35,788 nucleotides of DNA from a virus. Made by a program: the position numbers and the translations under genes. How positions within the stretch are numbered: the first letter of the stretch is position 1; the number at the start of each line of letters is the position of its first letter. The notes under the pieces are model-generated. The model saw only the letters and a list, made by a program, of their open reading frames with translations. It did no database searches and was not told the DNA's origin. The stretch is taken from positions 2,623 to 38,410 of the IMG/VR virus record IMGVR_UViG_3300030380_000777; one strand, 5' to 3'. Positions 8,068 through 17,538 of the stretch are shown here, one piece after another.

Positions 8068-8288
8068 TGGACTTAGTACACATCATAGATACCCTAATCG
8101 GTATAGTAGTCATGGGCGGTGCTTGGTATCTTAGTGGTATGACTAAAGAGATGAAGCGCATGGACATACTGATGAATAGAACACGTGAAGAGTATGTCAC
8201 ACGACAGGAAGTACGTGAGGACATGAGCCGTGTTATGGAAGCATTACATCGTGTAGAAGACAAGTTAGATAGGGCATTAAATAAATGA
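8067..8288 (+). CDS. small membrane protein with coiled coil
   Basis: 73 aa. One membrane segment near the N-terminus (HIIDTLIGIVVMGGAWYLSG, residues about 5-24) is followed by a charged helix likely to form a coiled coil (EEYVTRQEVREDMSRVMEALHRVEDKLDRAL). The architecture resembles small membrane proteins, including spanin- or holin-neighbour proteins, found between fibre and internal-protein genes. No lipobox or classical holin pattern, and no endolysin gene next to it, so a lysis role is only a possibility. Confidence 0.6.
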   Translation: MDLVHIIDTLIGIVVMGGAWYLSGMTKEMKRMDILMNRTREEYVTRQEVREDMSRVMEALHRVEDKLDRALNK

Positions 8289-10444
8289 TGCAGTTTAAAG
8301 CGTTTAAACCACAAGCCATGAATAAGATTGCTCAAGCTATGGGCTATCAGGGTGACATGGGTCAGTTCCAACAGTATATTGAACAAGACCCTGCACGACA
8401 GCAGCAGATGAATATGTATACTAATGCTGCACAGAGGATGGCACGAGGTGGTATGGTTAAGAAGATGGCTGTTGGTGGTACTACAACTAATCCGTCAGGG
8501 ACACAAGCTGCTACACCTACAGTAACTACACCTACACAAGCAGTAAAGGATGCTGATGGTAATATTGTAACACCCGGTGTAGCCCAGTATACTACAGAAC
8601 AAATTTTTACACCCGGTGTACCTGTAGGTGGTACAACTATTGCTGCTGAAACACAGACAGATACATCACAAGATGTAGCTACAGGAACAGGTCAAGTAAC
8701 TGGTCAGGTTGCTGTGCCTACTGCTATGGCTGCGACAGCACAGGCTGCACCTGTAGCACAGACACAAGCTAATGTAATGCAAGCTGCACAAGCGGCTCCT
8801 GCAGTAGATGCAGCTATGCAAGCTACACAGGCGGCACAGGCTAACCCAAATGACCCTCGTGCGCAAGTAACTGCAGCGCAACAAACTACTTCATCTGTAG
8901 GTAATCTACAAGCAGCGCAAGGTAACGCTTCCCTTATAAACAATCCTGTACAACGGCAGATACAATCAGGCGAATTAATTTCTGGTGCTGCTGACGCTGC
9001 TGTAGCCGCTAACTTTACTGAACAGATACAGGCTGCACAGACTACGCCTACACAAGCAGCTATGGTGCAGGGACAACTAGATGGTTTAATGCAGCAGTTT
9101 GTTGGTGGTAATACACCAGCATGGGCAGCAGGTGCTATCCGTAATGCCAACGCAGCAATGGCTGCACGTGGTTTAGGTGCATCATCTATAGCTGGTCAGG
9201 CTATCGTACAGGCTGCAATGGAATCAGCATTGCCTATTGCACAGGCAGATGCACAAATACAGGCACAGTTTGAAGGACAGAACCTATCTAATAGACAACA
9301 GATAGCTATGCTTGCAGCACAGCAACGTGCTAAGTTCATGGGTCAGGAGTTTGACCAAGAGTTCCAAACACGGGTACAAAACTCTGCACGTATTGGTGAT
9401 ATAGCTAATATGAACTTTACTGCTGAACAGCAGGTACAGCTAGAGAACTCTCGTGCTACTAACACTATGAACCTAAACAACCTGTCTAACTCACAGGCAA
9501 TGGTCATGGCTGAAGCATCTGCTCTGGCACAACTGGATTCACAGAACTTAAATAACAGGCAACAGACTGCTGTACAAAATGCTCAGTCCTTTTTGCAGAC
9601 TGATATGGCTAACTTATCTAATAGACAACAGACTGAATTATTTAAATCTCAGCAGAGAGTGCAGTCTATGTTTACAGACCAAGCTGCTACTAATGCTGCG
9701 TCACAATTTAATGCGTCAAGTCAAAATCAAACAGACCAGTTCTTTCAAAATCTTTCGTCACAAGTATCACAGTTTAATGCTACACAAGCTAATGCACAAG
9801 CACAATTTAACGCAGGTCAGGAAAATACTGTTGAAAGATTTAACGCTGAGTTAAACAATCAACGAGACCAGTTTAATGCTCAAAATCAAATAGTGATTGC
9901 ACAAAGTAATGCACAGTGGCGTAGACAAATTGCTACAGCAGATACTGCTGCAATTAATCGTGCTAACGAACTTAATGCCAATGCTATTTTAGACATAAGC
10001 AAAACAGCGTATAATAACTTGTGGAATTTCTACGGTGACACAATGGAGTGGGCATGGAAATCAGCAGACAATGAGTTAGATAGAATGAATAATCTGGCTA
10101 TAGCTGAATTAAGTGCAGATGCACAGGCAGATGCTGCTGCGGCACAAAGAAGTTCTTCTTCAGGTAGTGCTTTAGGTAGTCTTATAGGTACACTAGGTGC
10201 TGCATGGATTACTAAATGCTGGGTAGCCAGAGAAGTATATGGAAGAGATGACTATACTTGGATAGTGTTTCGCAACTGGATGTTTAACAAGGCACCTAAA
10301 TGGTTTGATAGATTATATACTAAACATGGTGAGCAGTTTGCACACTATATTAGCAACAAACCTATTCTTAAAAAGTTAATTAAATTTGGAATGGATAGAG
10401 TAGTAAAAAATCATAAAATGGAGTATAAACGTGCCAATCACTAA
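8285..10444 (+). CDS. large Gln/Ala-rich structural protein with CFI-box-like C-terminus
   Basis: 719 aa; two adjacent ATG codons (8285, 8288) overlap the previous stop. Residues about 90-280 are Gln/Ala/Thr-rich. Residues about 335-560 are imperfect repeats of LSNRQQxAxxxAQ and QFNAxxxN units, long helix or coiled coil. A Gly/Ser linker (about 615-640) leads to a C-terminal domain CWVAREVYGRDD...FRNWMFNKAPKWFDRLYTKHGEQF...PILKKLIKFGMD, which matches the CFIATAAYG-type C-terminal box of phage and bacterial proteins. Likely a virion protein (tail or ejected internal protein); the role of the box is unknown. Confidence 0.7.
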   Translation: MMQFKAFKPQAMNKIAQAMGYQGDMGQFQQYIEQDPARQQQMNMYTNAAQRMARGGMVKKMAVGGTTTNPSGTQAATPTVTTPTQAVKDADGNIVTPGVAQYTTEQIFTPGVPVGGTTIAAETQTDTSQDVATGTGQVTGQVAVPTAMAATAQAAPVAQTQANVMQAAQAAPAVDAAMQATQAAQANPNDPRAQVTAAQQTTSSVGNLQAAQGNASLINNPVQRQIQSGELISGAADAAVAANFTEQIQAAQTTPTQAAMVQGQLDGLMQQFVGGNTPAWAAGAIRNANAAMAARGLGASSIAGQAIVQAAMESALPIAQADAQIQAQFEGQNLSNRQQIAMLAAQQRAKFMGQEFDQEFQTRVQNSARIGDIANMNFTAEQQVQLENSRATNTMNLNNLSNSQAMVMAEASALAQLDSQNLNNRQQTAVQNAQSFLQTDMANLSNRQQTELFKSQQRVQSMFTDQAATNAASQFNASSQNQTDQFFQNLSSQVSQFNATQANAQAQFNAGQENTVERFNAELNNQRDQFNAQNQIVIAQSNAQWRRQIATADTAAINRANELNANAILDISKTAYNNLWNFYGDTMEWAWKSADNELDRMNNLAIAELSADAQADAAAAQRSSSSGSALGSLIGTLGAAWITKCWVAREVYGRDDYTWIVFRNWMFNKAPKWFDRLYTKHGEQFAHYISNKPILKKLIKFGMDRVVKNHKMEYKRANH

Positions 10445-10652
10445 TCCCGCACCAATAATGTACACTAATATGGCAAAAGCAGCAGACGCTATGAATGAAC
10501 AGCGTTCTGTTCCTACACAAAATAAAGGTCTTTTGAGTTCGTCAAAAAGAATGGCGAATGAGCCTAAAGCTGGTAAACTAAAATCTGGTGATATTGCTAT
10601 GTTATACTTTGAATCTATAAGAAAGAAACGTGAGGAAATCCGAAATGGATGA
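10431..10652 (+). CDS. small basic virion-region protein, 73 aa
   Basis: GTG start at 10431, overlapping the end of the preceding gene by 14 bases. A disordered, Lys/Asn/Ser-rich N-terminal half is followed by KSGDIAMLYFESIRKKREEIRNG, a basic helix. Its own end overlaps the next gene by 8 bases. No known domain. The position in the virion block suggests a minor structural protein. Confidence 0.55.
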   Translation: MPITNPAPIMYTNMAKAADAMNEQRSVPTQNKGLLSSSKRMANEPKAGKLKSGDIAMLYFESIRKKREEIRNG

Positions 10653-11154
10653 AGATGTGATGCTTGATGCCCCGATTCCGGGTCAGTCTATGTTAATGGA
10701 ACTAGGCTCTCGTCCGTGGCAACAACCTTCTCAAATGTCTACTGTTGAAGAAGCTATTGACTATTACGTTACCCGTATAGAAACAGAAGAAGTGTCTACA
10801 CAATTACTTGACGTATTGGAGATGGGTGTACCTGTTACTACAGTAGCTAATGCCATGCAATCATCTAGCGTTATGGAAGGTAAACATACTGTTGACGTAG
10901 GTATGCTTGTACTACCTGTGCTTATTGAATTAATTAGTTTGATTGCTGATACAGCTAATATTAAATATACATCAGGATTAGAAGGTGACAATAGAGTTCG
11001 TGGTTCTTTGGTAGATAAAGCTGTTATGAAACTAGATGCTAAGAAGATTGAAGAAAATGTAGATGAAGAAGAACCAGAAAATAAAATGGTTATTGAGGAA
11101 ATGAAAACCGCTGCTGATAAACGTGCGGGTGGTCTAATGGCACGGAGAAACTAA
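10645..11154 (+). CDS. virion-region protein with C-terminal GGLMARR tag
   Basis: 169 aa from the ATG at 10645, preceded by GAGGAAATCCGAA; an in-frame start at 10630 has no better ribosome site. Acidic N-terminus (MDEDVMLDAPIPGQSM), a helical EEAIDYYVTRIETEEVSTQLLDVLEMGVPV region and a hydrophobic helix (VGMLVLPVLIELISLIAD, about 95-112). The C-terminus, RAGGLMARRN, strongly resembles the end of the next protein (SGGLMTRKQ). Probably an internal or portal-proximal virion protein. Confidence 0.6.
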   Translation: MDEDVMLDAPIPGQSMLMELGSRPWQQPSQMSTVEEAIDYYVTRIETEEVSTQLLDVLEMGVPVTTVANAMQSSSVMEGKHTVDVGMLVLPVLIELISLIADTANIKYTSGLEGDNRVRGSLVDKAVMKLDAKKIEENVDEEEPENKMVIEEMKTAADKRAGGLMARRN

Positions 11155-11155
11155 T

Positions 11156-13291
11156 ATGGGCTTGTTTGGTCTTGGTGACTTTGGCACAGGTTTTGTTGAA
11201 GGATTTGCTAAATCTGCAAACGAGGCTCTTAAAGCAGACTTAAAAAAAGTTGATTTAAGGGTTGAGAAAGTTGCAGAAGCAAGGATGAAACGTGCGCTTA
11301 AACAACAAGAAGAACGTGCAGAAGAGTTAGAAGAAATTGAGGATGCTTTAGAACAGGGTAGGTCTTTGTTCGGTACTGATGACCCTCGTTCTGCTCAATA
11401 CGCTGCTAGTCTGCTAAAGCAAGAAGGTAGTTTAGCCTCTTACAAGAGTTTAATTTCACGTCTACAAGAGCAAACTAAAAATAGTAGCGTTAACCTTACT
11501 GACTACATACAGAGGGCAGAGATTGATTCTCCTACTGGAACTATAAGTGACTACGCTAAGTCTTTTCAGGGTGCAGCTAAAACCTTACCTAGTTATAAAT
11601 TACCTGATGATATTGAGAGTGCAGGTGCTGGTAGTTTACTTAGTGCTATTGGCCTAGACCAAGATGTTAGCGGTCAGATACAACGTAACGTGTCTGAACA
11701 ACTTGCTGCTGAAGGAATAACTGCAGAAGAATTGCCTAATATTGACGTACCTACACTAGCCTTTGATATGGAAGGTGTAAGGATGTTTAACATGACACCT
11801 TCTGAGCGTGTTACATTTATTAAACAAGAGCTAGCGAGACCGGGTAATACTGAAGAGCGTAAACAGGAATTACAGGGAGACCTTCAGGCAGGTTTACTAG
11901 CAGCAAAAGAAACTGGTGATGATGTCACTCAACTTAACAGCATAGATATGCAATTAGGATATGAGCAAGACCCCAAAATAATAGCTGGATTACAGGCACA
12001 AAGGAAAGATGTAGACAGGCGTATAAAACTTAAAGCTGCTACAAATGAAAAAGACAGGTTACTCCTTCAATCTAGTTTTGCTGCTTCAGATGGTGATGCT
12101 CAAAAAGCAGTTGAACTAGCTAGGAAAGCGGAGGACTTTGGCACACTTGGTCCACTACTTCCTCAATCACTTATAAGAATGCAAGAAGATAATATGCGTA
12201 ATATTTCTAACCATACTAATACGGGTGGGCAATCAGGTTATGCAGCAGATAGTGAGGAAGCCAAAGCCGCACAAGTACAAATAAATGCATTAAAACAAAC
12301 TATAGAAGGGACAAAGGGTGCAAAAGAAGTAGATATGACAACGTATCAAAAAGCTTCTAATGGAGTTCACAGTGAGATAAAAGCTTTAATATCTAACTCT
12401 CCAGAGTTATTGAAATATTATGAATTTAGACCCAATGCGGATATGCCTACTTTTAAAGCGGGTATGAAAGAAGAAAATCAAGCAAAAGCAATAGCAACGC
12501 TTAGACAGCTTAGAAAAACTACTGTAGATAATTTAATTGAAACCTATCCTGAAGGTAGTATATCAAGAATTGCTCACGAAGCCGTAAAAAATAACATGAT
12601 ACGTGCTGGTCTTATAGCTGGTGATGTTGCTGCTCCCCTTGCCGAAACAAAAGCTGAAACATCAAGAACGCCTGTAAGAACTGTTACACCATCTGGTGAT
12701 GCGGTTGAAGAAGTTGTCTATGAAGATGGTAGTATTGAAACTGTTGTTGCGGGAACAAACACACCTGTAAAATCAGTTGGTGCTATAGACGATGATATGG
12801 GAGACAAAGATTTAGTAAAACTTAACGCTACACAGAAAAAATTTCCTAAAACTGCAGAGGGTATTAAATCTTTACTGGATTCCGTAGATAAAATAAACAA
12901 AGCAAAAAATGAAAAAAGTAGCAATGAAGATATAAAAGAGGCAGTAACTGCTATCCACGGTGAAAAGTTTGCCAACATAGTAGTAGGACTAAAACAGTCA
13001 GGAATAAAAATAGATTCTGTGCAGGGTGAGATTGCATTACTTTCACTTGAAGGTAAAGATAGAGCAGATATAATTAAAGCAGTTAAAACTAAGTATCCTA
13101 CTTTTGACGTATTTAATTTGGCTGCTGAAATAAATAAAGTTCTGACACAAATAGACCCAAAGAATGCAAGTAAAAGACAAGCGAACATAGAGTTAGCTAA
13201 GAAAATAAAAGAAGCACAAAGAAAAAAACAAGAAGCAGCTATAAAAAAATTTGGTAAAAACTCTGGTGGGTTAATGACTAGGAAACAATAA
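11156..13291 (+). CDS. large coiled-coil internal virion protein
   Basis: 711 aa. It begins MGLFGLGDFGTGFVEGFAKSANEALKAD, a Gly-rich amphipathic start common in phage internal proteins. A long charged helix (KVDLRVEKVAEARMKRALKQQEERAEELEEIEDALEQG, about 30-70) and further helix-rich, low-aromatic sequence follow. The C-terminal segment is Lys-rich and ends SGGLMTRKQ. It overlaps the next gene by one base (TAATG). By size, order and composition it resembles the ejected internal proteins of T7-like podoviruses (gp15 position), but no residue-level family match is claimed. Confidence 0.65.
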   Translation: MGLFGLGDFGTGFVEGFAKSANEALKADLKKVDLRVEKVAEARMKRALKQQEERAEELEEIEDALEQGRSLFGTDDPRSAQYAASLLKQEGSLASYKSLISRLQEQTKNSSVNLTDYIQRAEIDSPTGTISDYAKSFQGAAKTLPSYKLPDDIESAGAGSLLSAIGLDQDVSGQIQRNVSEQLAAEGITAEELPNIDVPTLAFDMEGVRMFNMTPSERVTFIKQELARPGNTEERKQELQGDLQAGLLAAKETGDDVTQLNSIDMQLGYEQDPKIIAGLQAQRKDVDRRIKLKAATNEKDRLLLQSSFAASDGDAQKAVELARKAEDFGTLGPLLPQSLIRMQEDNMRNISNHTNTGGQSGYAADSEEAKAAQVQINALKQTIEGTKGAKEVDMTTYQKASNGVHSEIKALISNSPELLKYYEFRPNADMPTFKAGMKEENQAKAIATLRQLRKTTVDNLIETYPEGSISRIAHEAVKNNMIRAGLIAGDVAAPLAETKAETSRTPVRTVTPSGDAVEEVVYEDGSIETVVAGTNTPVKSVGAIDDDMGDKDLVKLNATQKKFPKTAEGIKSLLDSVDKINKAKNEKSSNEDIKEAVTAIHGEKFANIVVGLKQSGIKIDSVQGEIALLSLEGKDRADIIKAVKTKYPTFDVFNLAAEINKVLTQIDPKNASKRQANIELAKKIKEAQRKKQEAAIKKFGKNSGGLMTRKQ

Positions 13292-16200
13292 TGAACTCTT
13301 TACTTGATGACTTAACAAATATTGCGTTAGAGGATGAAGAGGAGATACTTGATAAGCCTAGTAATATTCTATCTAGTCCAGATTTAATGAAAAAAACACT
13401 ACCTAAAACTGTTAAACCGTCTAGTTTGCTTGATGATTTAACTAATATAGCGTTAGAAGAAACGGTAGAAGAAGCACCTGAAAACCCTGTAAAGACTGTA
13501 GGTGACAGAGAAAATATTGAAAAGAATAGTGCAGTGCGTCAAGCTGCCGTAAGATTTATGCGTGATAAACACGGCGTAAAAGACGTTGATGAAGACGAAG
13601 CAATGGATGAGTTTATTGAACACTTCCGTCAATTCAACGTAAATGAAATGACTGCAGCAGGAGACTATAACTATGTCTCTGCCCTTGCTGCAGATGCTAC
13701 AGGTAAAACAAAACTAGATGCCAAACGTAGGGAAACCGCAAAGCAAAAACTTGCTGACTATCGTTTGTTATATACTACGTTTCAAGACTTGCCATCCTTT
13801 ACAGGTGGTGTAGGTCAGACTATAGGCGATTACGCTGGTGGTGTTTTAACTGCCCCTTCCACATATTTAGGGTTACTGCTTCCCGGTGTTGGTAAAGCTG
13901 GCGGGGTTGCAGCTACGTCTGCAGCAAAAGCTGCTACACAAAGCGTTCTCACAAACGCATTTAAGACCCTACTCCCCTCTAATGTAATAAAACAAGCCGC
14001 TGCTCGTCCTGTTACTACTGCTGCCCTCGTTGAAGGAATGGCAGGTTCCGCACAGAACATAGCGGCGCAGAAAACAGAGCAAGAGTTAAACCTGAGAGAT
14101 GACTTTAGCTTAGGTGAGACTGCTGCTGCTGGTGTTCTTAGTGCAGCTATGCCAGCCGCTGTAGGAGTATATCAAACTAAAAAACTAGCGCAAAAAGCAA
14201 TAGAGAGCAGGACAGGTGATTTATTAGGTGAAGCACAAAAGTCTATCCTAATAAAAAATGAGGCAGCAGAAAAACTGGCAGAAGAAACGCTAAAGAAAAA
14301 TAAACTAAATAAAGAGATAGCTAAAGAATTGAGTACAGCACTTAGACCGCTAGACCCTAAACAGGTTGCGGCTGGTAAAGTTGTCCGTGAAGATGTAGGT
14401 GAACAGGTTGGCCTTGGTGTTACAGATGACGTAACAGGTTTAGCTAAAACTCTTGGTGTCAAAGAAGAAGATGTAGTAGCAGAAGCACCTGACTTTGTGT
14501 TATCTCTTAATGAAGGACACACTAAACGTATATTTGCGGCAGTAACAGAATTGATGTCTAAATCTGGAAAGGGTTTAGAAGAAGGTGAACGTGTAACAGA
14601 AGCAGTAGCACGTGTAATGAGAAGTGATAAAATTAAAGACGATGACTTTGCTGTAAAGTTATTTGAGAAATATAATATAACAGGCGATGATTTTGCTAAT
14701 TTGTTTATGGCAGATATTTCAGATGCTGCTCGTAAACTACAGTCAGCAGGTCAAGCCAGACAAATGTTTAAAAGGTTAAATGCTGCTGCAGGTAATGACA
14801 TTTTTGAGTTGGCTACACAAACAAAAGAACTTGTAGCGAAAGCTACTAAGGATGTTGAGAAGGGTGACTTACGTGCTGGACTAGATTCACTTGGCGTTGC
14901 TACTAAAGAACAATTAAAAAGAGCCGAAACTACTCGTGCTGGTGAGTTGATGGATAAGTTGAGAAAAGCAGATGAGTTAAGACGTTCAGCTATGACCTCA
15001 CAGGTAGCTACTACAATGCGTAATATGGCATCTGGCTATGCTCGTGTAGGTATTGACACATTAACTAAAGCACTAGATAGAGGGACAAGTCGCTTTGTAT
15101 ATGGGGCTACAGGCGGTAAGTATGGATTTAAAACTGTAAACGCACAAGATGGAATAGGTGGTGATACACTGTCCGTTTTGTTCGGCCTTATGAATCAAAA
15201 AGAAGCACAGGCAGTAGAAGCAATATTTAAGGAAGGCTTCTCTGCGAAAGCTACTTCTATGTTTAGAGAACTACAAGATGTTATAGAATCTGGTGTACCC
15301 GGTTCCGCTAAGACAAGTAAGTTAAGAACTATAGGAAAAGAATTAAATGCTTTAAATACTGCTTCAGATAACTTATTTAAACGCGCTGCTTTTGTGGGTA
15401 ATCTTAAACGACAGCTAAACGAAATGTACTCTAAGAAATTAAGGGCTGGTGAAAGTGTAAATATAGAAGACTTTAATTTATCAAAAATAATTAAAGAAGG
15501 TAACTTTAATACAGTATTTGGAACTAAAAGTGGTAAAGAAGCATTAAATACTGCTATAGATGAAGCCTTGTACTTTACCTATCAGAGAAGTCCTACTGGA
15601 CCTGCTGGTAAAGGTTTAATTGGGCTAGCAAATAGTATACCTTTTGTTACATCATCTTTTATTCCCTTCCCTAGATTTATAGCAAATGCTTTAAGATTTA
15701 CCTACGAGTACTCTCCTGTTTACTTAGTAGAAGGTACATTTAAATCTCTTGTAAAAGATTCTAATAACTACGAAGAAATGTCAAAAGCATTAATAGGTAC
15801 AGCAGGTTTGTACGGTGCTATGGCTTTTAGAGATAGTGAAAATGCAGGAGAAAAATGGTATGAGGGGCGTAGAGATGATGGAACAACTTATGATATGCGT
15901 CCATTCTTTCCTGCAGCACCATTTTTATGGGCAGCAGATATTATCAATAGAGTTAAGAATGACGACCCCATTATAGGTGATACCAGTTTTTGGACAGAGG
16001 GTTTGCAAGCACTTTCTGGAACACAGTTCCGTGCTGGTTTTGGTTTGTATGCCTTAGATAAAGCAGCAGCAGATATGGCTAGTGCAAAAGATAGTCCAGA
16101 GGCACTACAAAAAATTGGTATTAATATGGCTACTAACATCATTAACACTTATTCTATACCACTTACTTTAGGACAAGACTTATACAACACGTTCTACGCA

Positions 16201-16905
16201 CCTGACGATGAAAGAATTGTAAGACAAAGTGATTCTTCTGATATGATGTCTTACGGCATAAACAGAATATTGTCACGTGTGCCGGGTAATGTTGCTTTAG
16301 AAAAAATGATTTCTGAATCTATTGGAATGAAAGAAAGGGATTTATATCAACCAGCAACCAGAGAGGGTGTTGTTCGTAGAGTTACCCCATTATCTAGGCA
16401 AACACTGGGTATTCTAAAACAAGAAAGAAAGAACTGGTTTGAAAAAGAACTAGACACTCTTAAAATATCAAAGAAAATTGTTAACAGCAAAACTGGTGTA
16501 CCCGAAGCAGACTTTTTGCTCAATCAATTTATGGGTGAATACATAGAAGACTATGTTGTGCCTACTCTTAAAAATGACCCAGAGTATATGGGTAAGTCAA
16601 GAGAGTTTAAAAAAGAAATGATTAGACGGGCAATTGATGACTATAAAAATGACATTGTTGATATAGTCAAAGCCAGAGCAAAGACAGCAAAGGGCGATAC
16701 TGAACTTAAATCTAGATATGGTTTTAATCCTATGGAAGCTATGGAGTTCAAGAATCTGCCTAAGTATGCCCAAGAAGGTGCGTACAATGAGTATCATAGA
16801 CTTCACGGTATTCCTGAAAAGGGCGTTGCTGGGTATAATTATGAAGAGTTAATATTCTATGGTAAGTACTTAAAAGAAAGAGGACCACGAGAAAGTGGTA
16901 AGTAA
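13291..16905 (+). CDS. very large internal virion protein
   Basis: 1204 aa, the largest gene in the window and last of the rightward unit. The N-terminus repeats a 12-residue motif exactly (SLLDDLTNIALE at 3-14 and 45-56). Hydrophobic Gly/Ala stretches follow (about 168-260, QTIGDYAGGVLTAPSTYLGLLLPGVGKAGG), then long helical Ala/Lys/Glu regions. A more globular C-terminal half contains aromatic blocks (PFVTSSFIPFPRFIANALRFTYE). The position matches the gp16-like ejection protein of T7-type phages. No lysozyme or transglycosylase motif was found, so the enzymatic role, if any, is unknown. Confidence 0.7.
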   Translation: MNSLLDDLTNIALEDEEEILDKPSNILSSPDLMKKTLPKTVKPSSLLDDLTNIALEETVEEAPENPVKTVGDRENIEKNSAVRQAAVRFMRDKHGVKDVDEDEAMDEFIEHFRQFNVNEMTAAGDYNYVSALAADATGKTKLDAKRRETAKQKLADYRLLYTTFQDLPSFTGGVGQTIGDYAGGVLTAPSTYLGLLLPGVGKAGGVAATSAAKAATQSVLTNAFKTLLPSNVIKQAAARPVTTAALVEGMAGSAQNIAAQKTEQELNLRDDFSLGETAAAGVLSAAMPAAVGVYQTKKLAQKAIESRTGDLLGEAQKSILIKNEAAEKLAEETLKKNKLNKEIAKELSTALRPLDPKQVAAGKVVREDVGEQVGLGVTDDVTGLAKTLGVKEEDVVAEAPDFVLSLNEGHTKRIFAAVTELMSKSGKGLEEGERVTEAVARVMRSDKIKDDDFAVKLFEKYNITGDDFANLFMADISDAARKLQSAGQARQMFKRLNAAAGNDIFELATQTKELVAKATKDVEKGDLRAGLDSLGVATKEQLKRAETTRAGELMDKLRKADELRRSAMTSQVATTMRNMASGYARVGIDTLTKALDRGTSRFVYGATGGKYGFKTVNAQDGIGGDTLSVLFGLMNQKEAQAVEAIFKEGFSAKATSMFRELQDVIESGVPGSAKTSKLRTIGKELNALNTASDNLFKRAAFVGNLKRQLNEMYSKKLRAGESVNIEDFNLSKIIKEGNFNTVFGTKSGKEALNTAIDEALYFTYQRSPTGPAGKGLIGLANSIPFVTSSFIPFPRFIANALRFTYEYSPVYLVEGTFKSLVKDSNNYEEMSKALIGTAGLYGAMAFRDSENAGEKWYEGRRDDGTTYDMRPFFPAAPFLWAADIINRVKNDDPIIGDTSFWTEGLQALSGTQFRAGFGLYALDKAAADMASAKDSPEALQKIGINMATNIINTYSIPLTLGQDLYNTFYAPDDERIVRQSDSSDMMSYGINRILSRVPGNVALEKMISESIGMKERDLYQPATREGVVRRVTPLSRQTLGILKQERKNWFEKELDTLKISKKIVNSKTGVPEADFLLNQFMGEYIEDYVVPTLKNDPEYMGKSREFKKEMIRRAIDDYKNDIVDIVKARAKTAKGDTELKSRYGFNPMEAMEFKNLPKYAQEGAYNEYHRLHGIPEKGVAGYNYEELIFYGKYLKERGPRESGK

Positions 16906-16910
16906 TAAAA

Positions 16911-16936
16911 GAGGGGGCAACTAAGCCCCCTTTTCT
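16911..16936. terminator. bidirectional intrinsic terminator
   Basis: Stem GGGGGC (16913-16918), loop AACTAA, stem GCCCCC (16925-16930), then TTTTCT on the + strand. On the - strand the same hairpin is followed by TCTTTT. It sits in the 32 bases between the ends of two converging genes (stops at 16905 and 16938) and should stop both transcription units. Confidence 0.92.
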
Positions 16937-16937
16937 A

Positions 16938-17279
16938 CTACCTGTTATCCCCATCACCCTGTAATCTATTCCTAGCTTTCCTGTCTGCCAGCTTCTCAAG
17001 ATTACCTTCCATAATGCTACCAAGATTCATGTCCACTTCCTTTGCAAGCATAGCACAGTACCACAGGACATCTCCTAACTCCGCACCTATCTGATTCAGT
17101 TTATCATTATATCCTTCAATATCAGCACCGTCACGTATTAACTTCTTTACCTTATTAGCAATTTCACCAGCCTCACCAGTAAGCCCAAGAGTAATATACT
17201 CAAGGGCTTTTTCTTTTGGGAAGATGGCAGTCTCAGCGGCACGTATCTGGTATTCAGTGGCTGTAATACTACTCATCAT
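16938..17279 (-). CDS. mazG: MazG-like nucleotide pyrophosphohydrolase
   Basis: 113 aa from the ATG at 17279, which has a strong AGGAGAGAAAA ribosome site; an upstream in-frame ATG at 17327 would add 16 residues and overlap the previous gene. Motifs of the MazG fold: GLTGEAGEIANKVKK (Glu36, Glu39) and AELGDVLWYCAMLA (Glu67, Asp70), which bind Mg2+. The enzyme hydrolyses (d)NTPs to monophosphates. In phages it is thought to clean the dNTP pool or change host alarmone levels. Last gene of the leftward unit, ending at the terminator. Confidence 0.85.
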   Translation of the reverse strand: MMSSITATEYQIRAAETAIFPKEKALEYITLGLTGEAGEIANKVKKLIRDGADIEGYNDKLNQIGAELGDVLWYCAMLAKEVDMNLGSIMEGNLEKLADRKARNRLQGDGDNR

Positions 17280-17301
17280 TTTTCTCTCCTTCATCCAGTT
17301 G

Positions 17302-17538
17302 TTAGCTTCCTGCTCTAGCTTGTTCATGTTTTAGTATCCTCTCAAGGTTATCGTAGAATGCAGTATTCCATCCACGTACCCACTCACGATGCTGCATGGT
17401 ATTCCTGTCCATGCCGCTGTCAGCCATGAAGAAACCCTTCTTAGCCTTACCACATTTACCTTTCTTAAAGGCTTCATAGCCCCACTCAAACTGTATCTTA
17501 AGGGGAGCATCGTACTTACTTAAACCATTACGCCGCAT
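17302..17538 (-). CDS. small protein resembling ribosome modulation factor
   Basis: 78 aa with AAGGAGACTAGAA before ATG; overlaps the upstream gene by 11 bases. The pattern WGYEAFKKGK (about 19-28), a short insert, then HREWVRGWNTAFYDNL (about 51-66) follows the layout of bacterial RMF (RGYQAG...R..WLGGWREA). RMF binds 70S ribosomes and drives hibernation dimers. Similarity is by eye over a short stretch, and the insert between the two blocks is longer than in E. coli RMF. It could instead be an unrelated small basic phage protein. Confidence 0.5.
   Translation of the reverse strand: MRRNGLSKYDAPLKIQFEWGYEAFKKGKCGKAKKGFFMADSGMDRNTMQHREWVRGWNTAFYDNLERILKHEQARAGS

Noticed and set aside
8704-9150. 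Long open frame on the - strand opposite the Gln/Ala-rich gene (148 codons, Ala/Cys-rich)
   Set aside because: It mirrors GCA/CAG/ACA repeats of the + strand gene, has no ribosome site and no family pattern.
12718-13188. 156-codon frame on the - strand opposite the 711-aa gene
   Set aside because: Biased Ser/Leu composition from reading Lys/Glu codons backward; no ribosome site, and the opposite strand is clearly coding.
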